Part shown: positions 1 to 8,533 of the stretch, in pieces
How positions within the stretch are numbered: the first letter of the stretch is position 1
Layout: each line of letters begins with the position of its first letter
Origin: Streptomyces sp. NTH33
Lineage (GTDB): Bacteria; Actinomycetota; Actinomycetes; Streptomycetales; Streptomycetaceae
Assembly: GCF_003236365.1 (NCBI RefSeq)
Contig: NZ_POTZ01000005.1
Location: 1 to 47,505 of the forward strand
DNA: 47,505 nt
Direction: 5' to 3'
Notes under the pieces: model-generated
Seen by the model: only the letters and a program-made list of their open reading frames with translations
Told to the model about the DNA's origin: nothing
The model's database searches: none
Made by a program: the position numbers and the translations under genes

Positions 1-333
1 GTGGGCACGCGGCCGGACGGGCAGTCCTCGGTGACGGGGCCCGTCTGGGGACTCCTCGACTGTCCGTCGGTCACGGTGGCCATCCAGGTCTCGCCTCGCG
101 GTCGTGTGCGGCCGGGCCCGCCACACCTGCCGTGACGTCAATTCCGGTTTGATATCCGGTAGTTGACCTTCATGACGGCCGCCCGTGCGGTGGCTCCCCC
201 GGTCACTATGGTCTCGGACACACTCAGCTCGCAACCTGCGTTCTGATAATTTCAGAACGTTTGACTTCACCCTGCCCGTGCCGTCGACGGCGTGGCACAC
301 TGCCGCTGTGACGGCCGCTCCGGGAGGCAGGAC
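1..333. other. Left edge and upstream region of the XRE regulator
   Basis: No gene can be recognised with confidence. Frame 1 on the plus strand is open from base 1 to a TGA at 133-135 (44 codons), so a 3' end of a gene entering from the left is possible, but the translation matches nothing I know. The rest is less GC-rich than its surroundings and holds the palindrome at 240-258 and a TTGACT -35-like hexamer at 261-266, consistent with the promoter and operator of the regulator that starts at 334. Confidence 0.35.
240..258. promoter_or_regulatory. Perfect inverted repeat, likely operator of the XRE regulator
   Basis: GTTCTGA (240-246) and TCAGAAC (252-258) form a perfect 7-bp inverted repeat around the A/T-only spacer TAATT. 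It lies directly upstream of a TTGACT hexamer and about 75 bp before the start of an XRE-type DNA-binding gene. Position and symmetry suit autoregulation by the HTH protein; no direct binding evidence exists. Confidence 0.45.
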
Positions 334-1200
334 GTGAAGGAGAACCGCTCTGGCGGCAGTGCGCCCACCGTCCTGCGGATGGTGCTCGGCAGGCGTCTGC
401 GCCACCTGCGGGAGCGGGCCGGGGTGTCCTTCGAGGACGCGGCACGGACCATCGAGGTCACGCCCTTGACGGTCCGCCGGATCGAGAAGGCCGAGGTCGG
501 CCTGCGCATCCCGTACGTCAAGGAGCTGCTGCGCGCCTACGGCGTCCCGGCGGCGGAGATCGACGACTTCGTCGCCCTGGCCAGGGAGGCCAACCGGCCG
601 GGCTGGTGGTACAAGTACCGTGACGTACTGCCGGAGTGGTTCAGGGCGTACGTGAGCCTGGAGAGCGAGGCGAGCGTCATCCGCCTCTACGAACCCCACT
701 ACGTGCCGGGCCTGTTGCAGACCCACGACTACGCCACCGCGCTCATGCGGGTCGGCTTCCCCAACGAGTCGGAGGAGGGGATCGCCCGGCGTGCGGCCCT
801 GCGCCTCAGACGTCAGGACCTGCTCGCCAAGCCGGACGCCCCGGCGGTGTGGGCCATCCTGGACGAGACGGTGCTGCGCCGTCCCGTCGGCGGCGCCGCG
901 GTGATGCGGGACCAACTGGACCGGCTGGCCGAGGCGTTGGAGATGCCGAAGGTCCGTATCCAGATCATGCGCTTCTCCGTGGGGGCCCACCCCGGCGCCT
1001 ACGGCCCCTTCCACCACTTCCGCTTCGGCTTCTCCGAACTCCCCGACGTCGTCTACACCGAGAACCTCACGGGCTCGGTGTACTACGACCGGCCGGAGGA
1101 CGTCGTGGCGTATCTCGAAGTCCTGGACCGGATGTCCGTGCAGGCGGAACCGGTCGCCCGGACCAGGGACATCCTGGGCGAACTGCGCAAGGAGTTGTGA
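334..1200 (+). CDS. XRE-family regulator with DUF5753 (Scr1-type) domain
   Basis: 288-residue protein. A helix-turn-helix domain lies at about residues 15-70 (LRHLRERAGVSFEDAARTIE followed by a recognition helix with TVRRIEK). The remaining ~200 residues form the DUF5753 effector domain with the typical LYEPHYVPGLLQT motif. I chose the GTG at 334 because GGAGG at 323-327 sits 6 bases upstream; an in-frame ATG at 292 lacks a ribosome binding site. Proteins of this type regulate development or antibiotic production in Streptomyces and are nearly always paired with a small DUF397 protein, as here (2-base gap). Some such pairs are described as toxin-antitoxin-like, which is unproven for this one. 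Confidence 0.9.
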   Translation: MKENRSGGSAPTVLRMVLGRRLRHLRERAGVSFEDAARTIEVTPLTVRRIEKAEVGLRIPYVKELLRAYGVPAAEIDDFVALAREANRPGWWYKYRDVLPEWFRAYVSLESEASVIRLYEPHYVPGLLQTHDYATALMRVGFPNESEEGIARRAALRLRRQDLLAKPDAPAVWAILDETVLRRPVGGAAVMRDQLDRLAEALEMPKVRIQIMRFSVGAHPGAYGPFHHFRFGFSELPDVVYTENLTGSVYYDRPEDVVAYLEVLDRMSVQAEPVARTRDILGELRKEL

Positions 1201-1202
1201 TC

Positions 1203-1457
1203 ATGGGATTCACCGCATCCGACGGCCCCGCCCACAGCGGCACACCGGCCGGCGACCTGGGCGCCGAGGGCTGGCACAAGCCCTGGAGCGGCACCAACGG
1301 CGGCTCCTGCGTCGAGGCCAAGCGCCTGCCCGACGGCCGTGTCGCCCTCCGCCGGTCCACGGACCCCGAGGGGCCCGCGCTGGTCTACAGCCGGGACGAG
1401 ATGATCGCCTTCCTGACGGGCACCAAGGCCGGCCTGGCGGACTTCCTGGTCGACTGA
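1203..1457 (+). CDS. DUF397 domain-containing protein
   Basis: 84-residue protein. The DUF397 domain covers the C-terminal ~60 residues (WHKPWSGTNGGSCVEAKRL, then VALRRSTDPEGPALVYSRDE and a terminal helix). The ATG is 2 bases after the stop of the XRE gene, so the two are almost certainly co-transcribed and translationally coupled. DUF397 proteins work with the neighbouring DUF5753 regulator; the biochemical role is not established. The N-terminal ~25 residues are low in structure and not conserved in the family as far as I can judge. Confidence 0.88.
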   Translation: MGFTASDGPAHSGTPAGDLGAEGWHKPWSGTNGGSCVEAKRLPDGRVALRRSTDPEGPALVYSRDEMIAFLTGTKAGLADFLVD

Positions 1458-1560
1458 AGTCCGCGCCGGCTTGCCGGAACCATCGCCAACTCGCCCTGAT
1501 GACAAGGACATTGGCGCTACGTTGGGAACCGGACGAGGAACGTACGGCAGGAGACCCCCC

Positions 1561-2370
1561 ATGACAGACGGCGAGCACACCCCGGACCGGGACACCCTGT
1601 TCAAGATCGACACCACGGTGCCGCACTCGGCCCGCATCTGGAACTACTGGATGGGCGGCAAGGACAACTACGAGGTCGACCGGATCGCGGGCGACGCCTA
1701 CCGCGAGCACGCGCCCACCATCGAGACGATGGCCCGCGCCTCCCGCCAGTACCTGATCCGCGCCGTGACGTACGTGGCCGGCGACCTCGGCATCCGGCAG
1801 TTCCTCGACATCGGCACCGGACTGCCGACCTACGACAACACCCACCAGGTCGCCCAGCGCATCGCCCCCGAGTCGCGCATCGTCTACGTCGACAACGACC
1901 CGCTGGTGCTCCGCCACGCCCAGGCCCTGCTCACCAGCACCCCGGAGGGGCTGACCGAGTACATCGACGCGGACCTGCACGAGCCGGAGAGGATCCTCGA
2001 GAGGGCGGCGAAGATCCTCGACTTCGAGCAGCCGGTGGCCCTGATGCTGATGGGCATCCTCGGTCACATCCAGGACTACGAGGAGGCGAAGTCGATCGTC
2101 CGCCGCCTCCAGGCGGCCCTGCCCTCCGGCAGCTGTTTCGTGCACTACGACAGCACCGACACCGACCAGGCGCTCAAGGAGGCCCAGCAGGGCTACGACG
2201 ACACCGGCGCCGCCCCGTACGTACTGCGCGGCCCGGAGCGGCTCGCCGCCTACTACGAGGGTCTGGAGCTGGTCGAGCCCGGCATCGTCTCCTGCCCGCT
2301 GTGGCGTCCCGGGCCCGGCACCACGCCCGAGCCCACGGACATCCACGGCGGCGTGGCCCGCAAGCCCTGA
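1561..2370 (+). CDS. SAM-dependent methyltransferase, DUF574 type
   Basis: 269-residue protein of the actinobacterial DUF574 (Methyltransf_19) family. The N-terminus shows the family signature HSARIWNYWMGGKDNYEVDR. Motif I of the SAM site is FLDIGTGLPT near residue 80, and YVDNDPLVL is the acidic end of strand beta-2. The start at ATG 1561 is preceded by an AGGAG at about 1548; the open frame extends upstream to 1471 without coding character. Substrate is unknown for the family. It follows the XRE-DUF397 pair on the same strand after 103 bases, an arrangement seen repeatedly in Streptomyces, so a common regulon is plausible. It converges on the PLP enzyme downstream. Confidence 0.88.
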   Translation: MTDGEHTPDRDTLFKIDTTVPHSARIWNYWMGGKDNYEVDRIAGDAYREHAPTIETMARASRQYLIRAVTYVAGDLGIRQFLDIGTGLPTYDNTHQVAQRIAPESRIVYVDNDPLVLRHAQALLTSTPEGLTEYIDADLHEPERILERAAKILDFEQPVALMLMGILGHIQDYEEAKSIVRRLQAALPSGSCFVHYDSTDTDQALKEAQQGYDDTGAAPYVLRGPERLAAYYEGLELVEPGIVSCPLWRPGPGTTPEPTDIHGGVARKP

Positions 2371-2406
2371 CGCCCCGCCGCCGGGTCCGGTACGGCCCGC
2401 CCGGGT

Positions 2407-3618
2407 CTACGGCGCCGTCCGCAGGAAGTCCGCCAGCCCCTCCAGGAGCCGGTCGGCGTCCTCCTCGTCCGTGTAGGGCGCCAGTCCGACGCGCAGCCCG
2501 CCGGTGTCGCCGAGACCGAGCCGGTGGGAGGCCTCCAGGGCGTAGAACGCGCCCGAGGGTGCCGCGACCGCGCGGTCGGCCAGGTGGCGGTAGGCGTCGA
2601 CGGTGCTGCGGCCCTCGATGGTCAGCAGCAGGGTCGGGGTGCGCTCTGCGGCGCGCGAGTGCACGGTGATCCCCGGGAGGCGGGACAGCCCCTCCTCGAT
2701 ACGGCGGCGCAGGGCGTCCTCGTGGCGCTCGAGCGAGCCGAGGGAGGTGAGGAGCCGTTCCCGGCGGGTGCCGTGCGCCTGCGGGTCCATCCCGGCGAGG
2801 AAGTCCACGGCGGCCCGGGTGCCGGCCAGCAGCTCGTAGGGCAGGGTGCCCAGTTCGAACCGCTCGGGGACCGTGTCCGGCGAGGGCAGCAGCTTGTCCG
2901 GGCGCAGGGCGCCGAGGAGGTCCGGGCGGCTCGCCAGCACGCCGAGGTGGGGGCCGAGGAACTTGTACGGGGAGCAGGCGAAGAAGTCCGCGCCCAGGCC
3001 CGCGAGGTCGACCGCGGCGTGGGCGGTGTAGTGCACGCCGTCGACGTACAGCAGGGCGCCGCGCTCGTGGGCCAGGGCGGCGATCGCGGGTACGTCCGGG
3101 CGGGTGCCGATCAGGTTGGAGGCGGCGGTGACCGCGACCAGCCGGGTGCGGTCGGACAGCTGGGCCTCGATGTGCTCCGGGGTGAGCTCGCCGGTCGCCG
3201 GGTCGAAGTCGGCCCGGCGGACGACCGCCCCCACGGCTTCGGCGGCCTGGACCCAGGGCCGGATGTTGGCGTCGTGGTCGAGCCGGGTCACGACCACCTC
3301 GTCGCCCGGCGACCACGTCCTGGCCAGCGCGCGGGAGAAGTCGTACGTCAGCTGGGTCGCGCTGCGGCCGAAGACGATCCCGGACGGCTCGGCGCCCAGC
3401 AGGTCCGCCATGGCCTGCCGGGCGGCGCCGACGCAGGCCTCGGCGTTGTGCTCGCCCAGTGTGCCGGTCCCCCGGTTGGACAGCGGACCGGCCAGCGCCT
3501 CGGCGACGGCGTCGATGACGGGCTGCGGCGTCTGGCTTCCGCCGGGCCCGTCGAACTGGGCCCAGCCGGACTTCAGTGCGGGAAACTGCGCGCGGACACC
3601 GACGATGTCATGAGCCAT
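2407..3618 (-). CDS. Cysteine desulfurase-like class V aminotransferase
   Basis: 403-residue PLP enzyme of aminotransferase class V. The PLP-binding lysine is in DFFACSPYKFLGPHLG near residue 220. Other family features are the N-terminal FDGPGGSQTP loop, GRSATQLTYDFSRAL and YVDGVHYTAHAAVDL, whose Asp-x-x-His pair contacts PLP. It resembles the SufS-like subfamily that lacks a clear desulfuration partner, so the name is by similarity only. The ATG at 3618 has AAGGGG upstream; the open frame reaches back another 100 codons without a plausible start. No suf or moa genes adjoin it. Confidence 0.87.
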   Translation of the reverse strand: MAHDIVGVRAQFPALKSGWAQFDGPGGSQTPQPVIDAVAEALAGPLSNRGTGTLGEHNAEACVGAARQAMADLLGAEPSGIVFGRSATQLTYDFSRALARTWSPGDEVVVTRLDHDANIRPWVQAAEAVGAVVRRADFDPATGELTPEHIEAQLSDRTRLVAVTAASNLIGTRPDVPAIAALAHERGALLYVDGVHYTAHAAVDLAGLGADFFACSPYKFLGPHLGVLASRPDLLGALRPDKLLPSPDTVPERFELGTLPYELLAGTRAAVDFLAGMDPQAHGTRRERLLTSLGSLERHEDALRRRIEEGLSRLPGITVHSRAAERTPTLLLTIEGRSTVDAYRHLADRAVAAPSGAFYALEASHRLGLGDTGGLRVGLAPYTDEEDADRLLEGLADFLRTAP

Positions 3619-3853
3619 GGAACACCCCTTGCCTACCCTCTCGAACGCCGCGGCGGGAGCCGCCGCCCCATGATCCAACGCCCGGCGCCCCCGCGGGTCA
3701 ATACGCCGGGGGCCCGCGTTCCCCCAGGGCCACCTGCCGGGCGGGGTGCGTCCTCGGAAAATATCCGTTGGACCCTTTCCGGAGGTCCTGCATACCCTAG
3801 GTGAAAAGCTAATGCCTTTAGGCAACCGATCGCGCCGCCCTCCGGAGGCTCCC

Positions 3854-4348
3854 ATGAGAAAACTGACCGAGCAGGACATACGCACCTCATTCGTCAACTG
3901 CTCCAAGGGCGAGGCCAAGCGCCTGTCCGTCCCCCGGGACCTCGACGAGCGCCCCTGGGACGACCTGGACTTCCTGGGCTGGCGCGATCCGGGGGCGCCC
4001 GACCGCAGCTACCTGGTCACCGAGCGGGAGGACCGCCTCGTGGGCGTCGCCCTGCGCTTTCCCCCCTCGCAGCGCAACTTCCTGCACCGCAGCCTGTGCT
4101 CGCTGTGCCTGACCACCCACCCCGGCGGCGGGGTCTCGCTGATGACCGCCCGGAAGGCGGGCGCGGCGGGCCGCGAGGGCAACTCGGTCGGCGTGTACAT
4201 GTGCACGGACCTCGCCTGCTCGCTCTACGTACGCGGCAAGAAGGTCCCCGAGTCCGGAGTCCGCTTCGAGGAGAGCCTCACCCTGGAGGAGCAGATCGCC
4301 CGTACGACGGGCAACCTGGCGGCCTTCCTGGACAAACTGCACGCCTGA
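3854..4348 (+). CDS. FBP-domain protein, EF-G-binding zinc protein
   Basis: 164-residue protein of the FusB-like EF-G-binding family. The N-terminal half is mostly helical (MRKLTEQDIRTSFVNCSKGE). The C-terminal half is a treble-clef zinc finger with CSLC near residue 85 and a second pair in YMCTDLACS near residue 120. In firmicutes, relatives bind elongation factor G and release it from fusidic-acid-stalled ribosomes; for Streptomyces members this is inferred. GGAGG at 3844-3848 precedes the ATG. It is divergently transcribed from the PLP enzyme across 235 bp, in which I see no recognisable operator. Confidence 0.85.
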   Translation: MRKLTEQDIRTSFVNCSKGEAKRLSVPRDLDERPWDDLDFLGWRDPGAPDRSYLVTEREDRLVGVALRFPPSQRNFLHRSLCSLCLTTHPGGGVSLMTARKAGAAGREGNSVGVYMCTDLACSLYVRGKKVPESGVRFEESLTLEEQIARTTGNLAAFLDKLHA

Positions 4349-4402
4349 CCCCGGGCGCGGGACCACGTTCGACTCGTCGGAGAACGGGGAACAGCGCAAG
4401 GG

Positions 4403-5656
4403 ATGCACGATGTACATGAGTGGCCGTCGTCCCTCGTCCGGACGGTGAAGCGGCACCGGGACCCCGTGGTCGTCCAGGCGTTGCGGTCGACGGTCGCGGC
4501 GACGATCGCCTACGTGATCGCGAAGTGGCTGAGTCCGGAGCCGGCGCCGCTGACCGCCCCCCTGACGGCCCTGCTCGTCGTCCAGGTCACCCTCTTCGCG
4601 ACGCTGAAGATGAGCATTCGCCGGGTGAACGCCGTGGTCGCCGGCGTGATCGTCGCCATCGCCTTCTCCCTGCTGGTGGGGCTCACCTGGTGGAGCCTGG
4701 CCCTGGTGATCCTGGCCGGGCTGGGCGTCGGGCACCTGGTGCGGGTGGACGAGTTCGTGGTCGAAGTGGCGATCAGCGCCATGCTGGTCCTCGGCGTCAC
4801 CACCGTCGGCAGCACGGCCTGGGCACGGGTCGTGGAGACGCTGATCGGTGCGACGGTCGGCCTGTTCTGCAATCTGCTGCTCGCTCCCCCGGTGTGGACC
4901 GAGCAGGCGGGCGAGTCGATCGAGGGACTGGCACGCCGGATGCGGCAGTTGATGCTGCACATGGGTGAGGAGGCGGCCGGCGGCGTCCCGGCGGAGCAGG
5001 CGGCCGCCCGGCTGCACGAGGCACGCCGCCTGGACCACGACATCTCCGACGTGGACGCGGCACTGCGGCAGGCCGAGGACAGTCTCAGGCTCAACCCGCG
5101 GGTGCGCGAGGGGCTGCTGAACCGGGTGGTGCTGCGCACCGGGCTGGACACGCTGGAGATCTGCACGGTCGTGCTGCGGGTGCTCGCGCGCTCCTTCACC
5201 GACCTGACCAAGCAGCGGGAGCCCGAGCCGCTGTTCTCACCGCAGGCGGGTCCGCTGGTGCAGCAGTTGCTGTGCGAGATGGCCGACGCGGTGGTCAGCT
5301 ACGCGGTGCTGGTCACCACGGACGTCAGCGAGAGCGCGGAGTCGGCCGAGGCCCGGCTCGCCGCCGAGCTGCGGCAGGCCGCGGCCACCCGGGACAAGCT
5401 GGCGCAGCAGCTGCTGGAGGAGGTGCAGCGGGACACGAGCCAGTGGCAGCTGCGCGGCGCGGTGCTGACCGAGGTCAACCGCATCATCGACGAGATGGAC
5501 ATCGAGCACCGCTCGCACCGCCTCCTGGAGGAGCTGGACCGGCACACCCGGGAACAGCGGGAACGCCGCCCCCGTCTGACCCGCCTCGCGGACCAGCTGG
5601 GGACACCGGTGAAGCTGGGGCGAGACCGCGAGGACACGGCGCGTCGTTCTTCGTGA
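4403..5656 (+). CDS. FUSC-family (aromatic acid exporter-like) membrane protein
   Basis: 417-residue protein. About five hydrophobic segments occupy residues 20-175 (for example LTALLVVQVTLFATLKMSI, AVVAGVIVAIAFSLLVGL and ISAMLVLGVTTVGS), followed by a soluble, charged, largely helical C-terminal half. This is the half-length ArAE/FUSC layout seen in Gram-positive bacteria. Export of aromatic or other toxic acids is the family role; the substrate is unknown. The ribosome binding site is weak, so the exact start is less certain. The gene ends 12 bases before the P450 remnant, so the scar has not damaged it visibly. Confidence 0.83.
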   Translation: MHDVHEWPSSLVRTVKRHRDPVVVQALRSTVAATIAYVIAKWLSPEPAPLTAPLTALLVVQVTLFATLKMSIRRVNAVVAGVIVAIAFSLLVGLTWWSLALVILAGLGVGHLVRVDEFVVEVAISAMLVLGVTTVGSTAWARVVETLIGATVGLFCNLLLAPPVWTEQAGESIEGLARRMRQLMLHMGEEAAGGVPAEQAAARLHEARRLDHDISDVDAALRQAEDSLRLNPRVREGLLNRVVLRTGLDTLEICTVVLRVLARSFTDLTKQREPEPLFSPQAGPLVQQLLCEMADAVVSYAVLVTTDVSESAESAEARLAAELRQAAATRDKLAQQLLEEVQRDTSQWQLRGAVLTEVNRIIDEMDIEHRSHRLLEELDRHTREQRERRPRLTRLADQLGTPVKLGRDREDTARRSS

Positions 5657-5668
5657 GAGGCGGGGCGG

Positions 5669-5836
5669 GGCGATGGCGGGCTACCACCGAACGATGCTGG
5701 ACGCGGCCGGACGCCTCACCGGCCGCTGGGACCGCGCGCAGGCCGCCGGCCGGACCGTGGACGTGCCCGGCGACATGACGAAGCCGACCCTGGAGACGAT
5801 CGTCCCCGCACCGGCTTCGGCCACGACTTCGGCTCC
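5669..5836 (+). pseudogene. Fragment of a CYP102 (BM3-type) cytochrome P450
   Basis: About 55 codons that align with the middle of the P450 domain of BM3-like fused P450 reductases: AMAGYHRTMLDAAGRL, then VDVPGDMTKPTLETI, then after a frameshift between 5799 and 5810, TGFGHDFGS. In BM3 the matching stretch is AMKGYHAMM, DMTRLTLDTIG and CGFNYRF. Both the N-terminus and everything from about residue 170 onward, including the haem-binding Cys loop and the reductase, are absent. The piece fills the gap between the FUSC gene and the pentapeptide gene and cannot encode a functional enzyme. Confidence 0.72.
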
Positions 5837-5855
5837 GGCGGAACAGGTACGCGTG

Positions 5856-6704
5856 TCAGCCCCGCGCTGCCCAGCGCACGGGGCGGGAGACCGATCCGGG
5901 CAGCCGGGTGCCGGCACTCCCCCGGGCCGCGTCAACCTGCGGCTGGGTCAGGAAGAACGCACCGGTCAGATCGGCGTCCGTGAGGTCGGCGTCCCGCAGG
6001 TCGGCGCCGATCAGATCCGCCTGGCGCAGATCGGCACCGGTGAGGTCGGCCGCGATCAGGCAGGCGCCGCGCAGACTGGCCCCCCGCAGATCGGCTCCCC
6101 TCAGCCGGGCCCCGATCAGGTCCGCGCCCCGCCGGTCCTTCCGTCCGCCCTTGGCGCCCCGCACCTCTGCCCGCGCCAGCTCACTGCTGCGCAGCAGGAG
6201 CACGTTGACCTCCTGCCGGTGCGCCCCGACGTCCAGGGCGGCCAGTTCCCCGGGCGGCAGCAGGGTGAGCCGCTCGGTCCGCTCCAGGGCCCGGCGCAGT
6301 TCCGCGTGCACCGGCCGCGCGGCGTCCAGCGTGAGCGCCTCGGTCAGGTACCACAGCAGCTCGTGCAGCTGCCGTACGACCGGAAACGCCTCGAACATCC
6401 GCCGGGCGTCGTCCTCGGGGCCCGTACGCCAGTCCCGCCCGCCGAAGGTGACCTGCGAGACCTTCTGCCCGGCCCCGAAGCAGTCGTAGACCGTGCACCC
6501 GCTGAATCCTTTCTCCCTGAGCCGCGCGTGAATCCCGCACCGGTGGTCCCCCTGAAGGTTCGGGCAGGGTTTCCCGGCGGGCTTGTCGAGCGCGAAGTCC
6601 GCGGAGGCGGCGAAGGGCAGGGCGACACAGCACAGCCCGAAGCACCGCGCGCAGTCCCCGCGCAGCTCGGGCCGGGCGGGCCGGTCGGCGGTCTGATCTG
6701 ACAT
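5856..6704 (-). CDS. Cys-rich metal-binding N-domain plus pentapeptide repeats
   Basis: 282-residue protein with two parts. The N-terminal ~75 residues carry CARCFGLCC, CPNLQGDHRCGIH and GCTVYDCFG, a cysteine arrangement like the YkgJ-type zinc/iron cluster proteins. The C-terminal ~90 residues are a pentapeptide-repeat helix in A(D/N)LxG register (GADLIGARLRGADLRGASLR and on). The central part is helical. The start at ATG 6704 is chosen because GGGTGG lies 5 bases upstream; GTG 6713 is possible. The function is unknown; the repeat may mimic DNA or act as a docking surface. It follows sigJ by 42 bases on the same strand. Confidence 0.82.
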   Translation of the reverse strand: MSDQTADRPARPELRGDCARCFGLCCVALPFAASADFALDKPAGKPCPNLQGDHRCGIHARLREKGFSGCTVYDCFGAGQKVSQVTFGGRDWRTGPEDDARRMFEAFPVVRQLHELLWYLTEALTLDAARPVHAELRRALERTERLTLLPPGELAALDVGAHRQEVNVLLLRSSELARAEVRGAKGGRKDRRGADLIGARLRGADLRGASLRGACLIAADLTGADLRQADLIGADLRDADLTDADLTGAFFLTQPQVDAARGSAGTRLPGSVSRPVRWAARG

Positions 6705-6746
6705 GACGTCCACCCTACTGACGTGCGGGAAGGGCCCGGACGGCGG

Positions 6747-7667
6747 TCAGGGCTCCGGCGCGGCCAGGTCCAGGCGTTCCAGGCGGTCCGGGTCGGCCAG
6801 GATGTACATGTGGGTGATCCGGTCGTCGGTGATGGTGACGCCCATGACCGACAGCGGCCGTCCCCCGGGGGCGTTGGCCACGCCGATCGCGCCGTTGACC
6901 AGGACGAGGCGGGCGGTCTCGGCGTACCGGGCGAAGGTGAGGGCCCCGGCGGCCACGGTCCTGGCTCCGTGGACCACCTTGGAGGCGGCCGCGCCGCGGA
7001 CCAGGGCGCCGGAGTCGACGCGGAGCACCACGTCGGGGTGGAGGACGGCGACCAGGGCCTCGAAGTCGCCGGCGCGTGAGGCGGCGAGGAAGGCGTCGAG
7101 GACCTGCCTCTGGCGTCCGAGGTCGGCCTCGGAGGGCGGGGTGGCGCCCTGCACCCGGCGGCGGGCGCGACTGGCGAGCTGCCGGGTCGCCGCGGCGCTG
7201 CGCTCCACGACCGGCGCGATGTCGTCGAAGGGCACCGCGAACAGGTCGTGCAGCACGAACGCCAGCCGTTCGTCTGGCTGGAGGGTTTCCAGGACGACGA
7301 GCAGGGCGAGCCCGACCGAGTCGGCCTGGAGCGCCTCCTGCTCGGGGTCGGTCCACGGCAGGGGCCGGATCACCGGGTCGGGGACGAAGGTGTCGTCGGT
7401 GTCGTCGGTGCCGTCCAGGGGCTCCTCGCGGCGGGCGCTGCGGGAGCGGAGCAAGTCGAGGCAGACCCGGCCGGTCACGGTGGTGAGCCAGGCGCCCAGG
7501 TTCTCGATGGCGTCCGCGTCCGTGCGGATGAGCTTCAGCCAGGTCTCCTGGACGGCGTCCTCGGCCTCGGACAGCGAGCCGAGCATCCGGTAGGCCACCG
7601 CCCGCAGCTGCCCGCGGTGCTCCTCGAAGCGCTGCGCCAGGACGTCCTCGTCACCCGTGCCGGCCAT
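6747..7667 (-). CDS. sigJ: ECF41-type RNA polymerase sigma factor SigJ
   Basis: 306-residue ECF sigma factor. Region 2 (YRMLGSLSEAEDAVQETWLK) is at residues 25-50, region 4 (LQPDERLAFVLHDLFAVPFD) at about 125-185, and a SnoaL-like NTF2 domain at about 200-300. The fused C-terminal domain defines group ECF41, where it acts in place of a separate anti-sigma factor. An acidic linker (DGTDDTDDT) separates regions 2 and 4. ECF41 genes usually sit beside a carboxymuconolactone decarboxylase or oxidoreductase target; none is visible here, so the regulon is not obvious. The ATG at 7667 has GGGGAA upstream. Confidence 0.93.
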   Translation of the reverse strand: MAGTGDEDVLAQRFEEHRGQLRAVAYRMLGSLSEAEDAVQETWLKLIRTDADAIENLGAWLTTVTGRVCLDLLRSRSARREEPLDGTDDTDDTFVPDPVIRPLPWTDPEQEALQADSVGLALLVVLETLQPDERLAFVLHDLFAVPFDDIAPVVERSAAATRQLASRARRRVQGATPPSEADLGRQRQVLDAFLAASRAGDFEALVAVLHPDVVLRVDSGALVRGAAASKVVHGARTVAAGALTFARYAETARLVLVNGAIGVANAPGGRPLSVMGVTITDDRITHMYILADPDRLERLDLAAPEP

Positions 7668-7699
7668 GTCCGTTCCCCGCCCCCCCCGTTCACCGTCTC

Positions 7700-7735
7700 A
7701 CCGTCCGTCTTCCGTCGTCCGTCGTCCGTCGCGAT
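7700..7735. repeat. Short CCGTCGT tandem repeat upstream of sigJ
   Basis: A run of imperfect 7-bp units (CCGTCCGTCTTCCGTCGT and further CCGTCGT copies) lies 35-70 bp upstream of the sigJ start, between it and the PIG-L stop. It may be simple slippage; it occupies the place where the sigJ promoter should be. Confidence 0.4.
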
Positions 7736-7756
7736 CACCTTAGGCGCCCGCGTGCC

Positions 7757-8500
7757 TCACCGGCCGAACAATTCGAACGCCACCGCCGGTTTTCCGCCGA
7801 ACCGTTCGCCCGCCGCCGCGGCGGTCGAGGTCAGGAAGTCGCGGGCGTACGACTCGGGGTCCTCGTCGGTCAACGCCTCGATGTAGGTGCGGTGTTCCAG
7901 GAGCGAGCGCACCGCGCGCTCCAGGCCCGGGCCGGCGTCCACGGCGTGGGTGGGCGTGGCGGAGCCGGCCACGGCGACCCAGCGGACGCCGTTCCAGGGC
8001 TCGAGGCCCTGTTCGGCCAGCTCCGGAAAGATCCAGCGGTTGCCGGCGTCCGCCGCCGCGTCCAGGGCGGCGCGGCCGACGGCCACGTGGTCCGGGGTGT
8101 TCCAGAGGGCGTCGCCCCAGGTGTCGCGGTGGTTGAGGGTGATCACGAGTTCGGGGCGGTGGCGGCGTATCGCGGCGGCGATGTCGCGGCGCAGGGCGGT
8201 GCCGTACTCGATCACGCCGTCCCTGTGGTCGAGGAACTCCACCTTCGCCACGCCGACGACGGCCGCGCCCGCCCGCTGCTCCCGCTCCCGCAGCGAGCCG
8301 CACTTGTCCGGTTCCAGCGTGTCGATGCCCGCCTCGCCGCGGGTGGCGAGGACGTACGCGACCTCGCGGCCGTCGTCGGTCCAGGCGGCGACCGCCGCCG
8401 CGCATCCGTACTCCAGGTCGTCCGGGTGCGCCACCACGGCGAGGGCGCGCCGCCAGTCGTCGGGCATGGGCTGAAGGGGGCTGGTCCTCGGCTGCGTCAT
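7757..8500 (-). CDS. PIG-L family deacetylase
   Basis: 247-residue metalloenzyme of the LmbE/PIG-L fold. The zinc site is formed by AHPDD at about residues 24-28 and the later His in NTPDHVAVG near 136; LNHRDTWGD lies between them. Family members remove N-acetyl groups from sugars, as in mycothiol synthesis and conjugate amidase (MshB/Mca) or teicoplanin-type maturation; the exact substrate here is not evident. It ends 89 bases upstream of the sigJ start and is separated from the hydrolase gene behind it by 33 bases. No strong ribosome binding site precedes ATG 8500. Confidence 0.88.
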   Translation of the reverse strand: MTQPRTSPLQPMPDDWRRALAVVAHPDDLEYGCAAAVAAWTDDGREVAYVLATRGEAGIDTLEPDKCGSLREREQRAGAAVVGVAKVEFLDHRDGVIEYGTALRRDIAAAIRRHRPELVITLNHRDTWGDALWNTPDHVAVGRAALDAAADAGNRWIFPELAEQGLEPWNGVRWVAVAGSATPTHAVDAGPGLERAVRSLLEHRTYIEALTDEDPESYARDFLTSTAAAAGERFGGKPAVAFELFGR

Positions 8501-8533
8501 GCGCGCAGACTAGCCAGCCCGCCGTGCCCGCGG

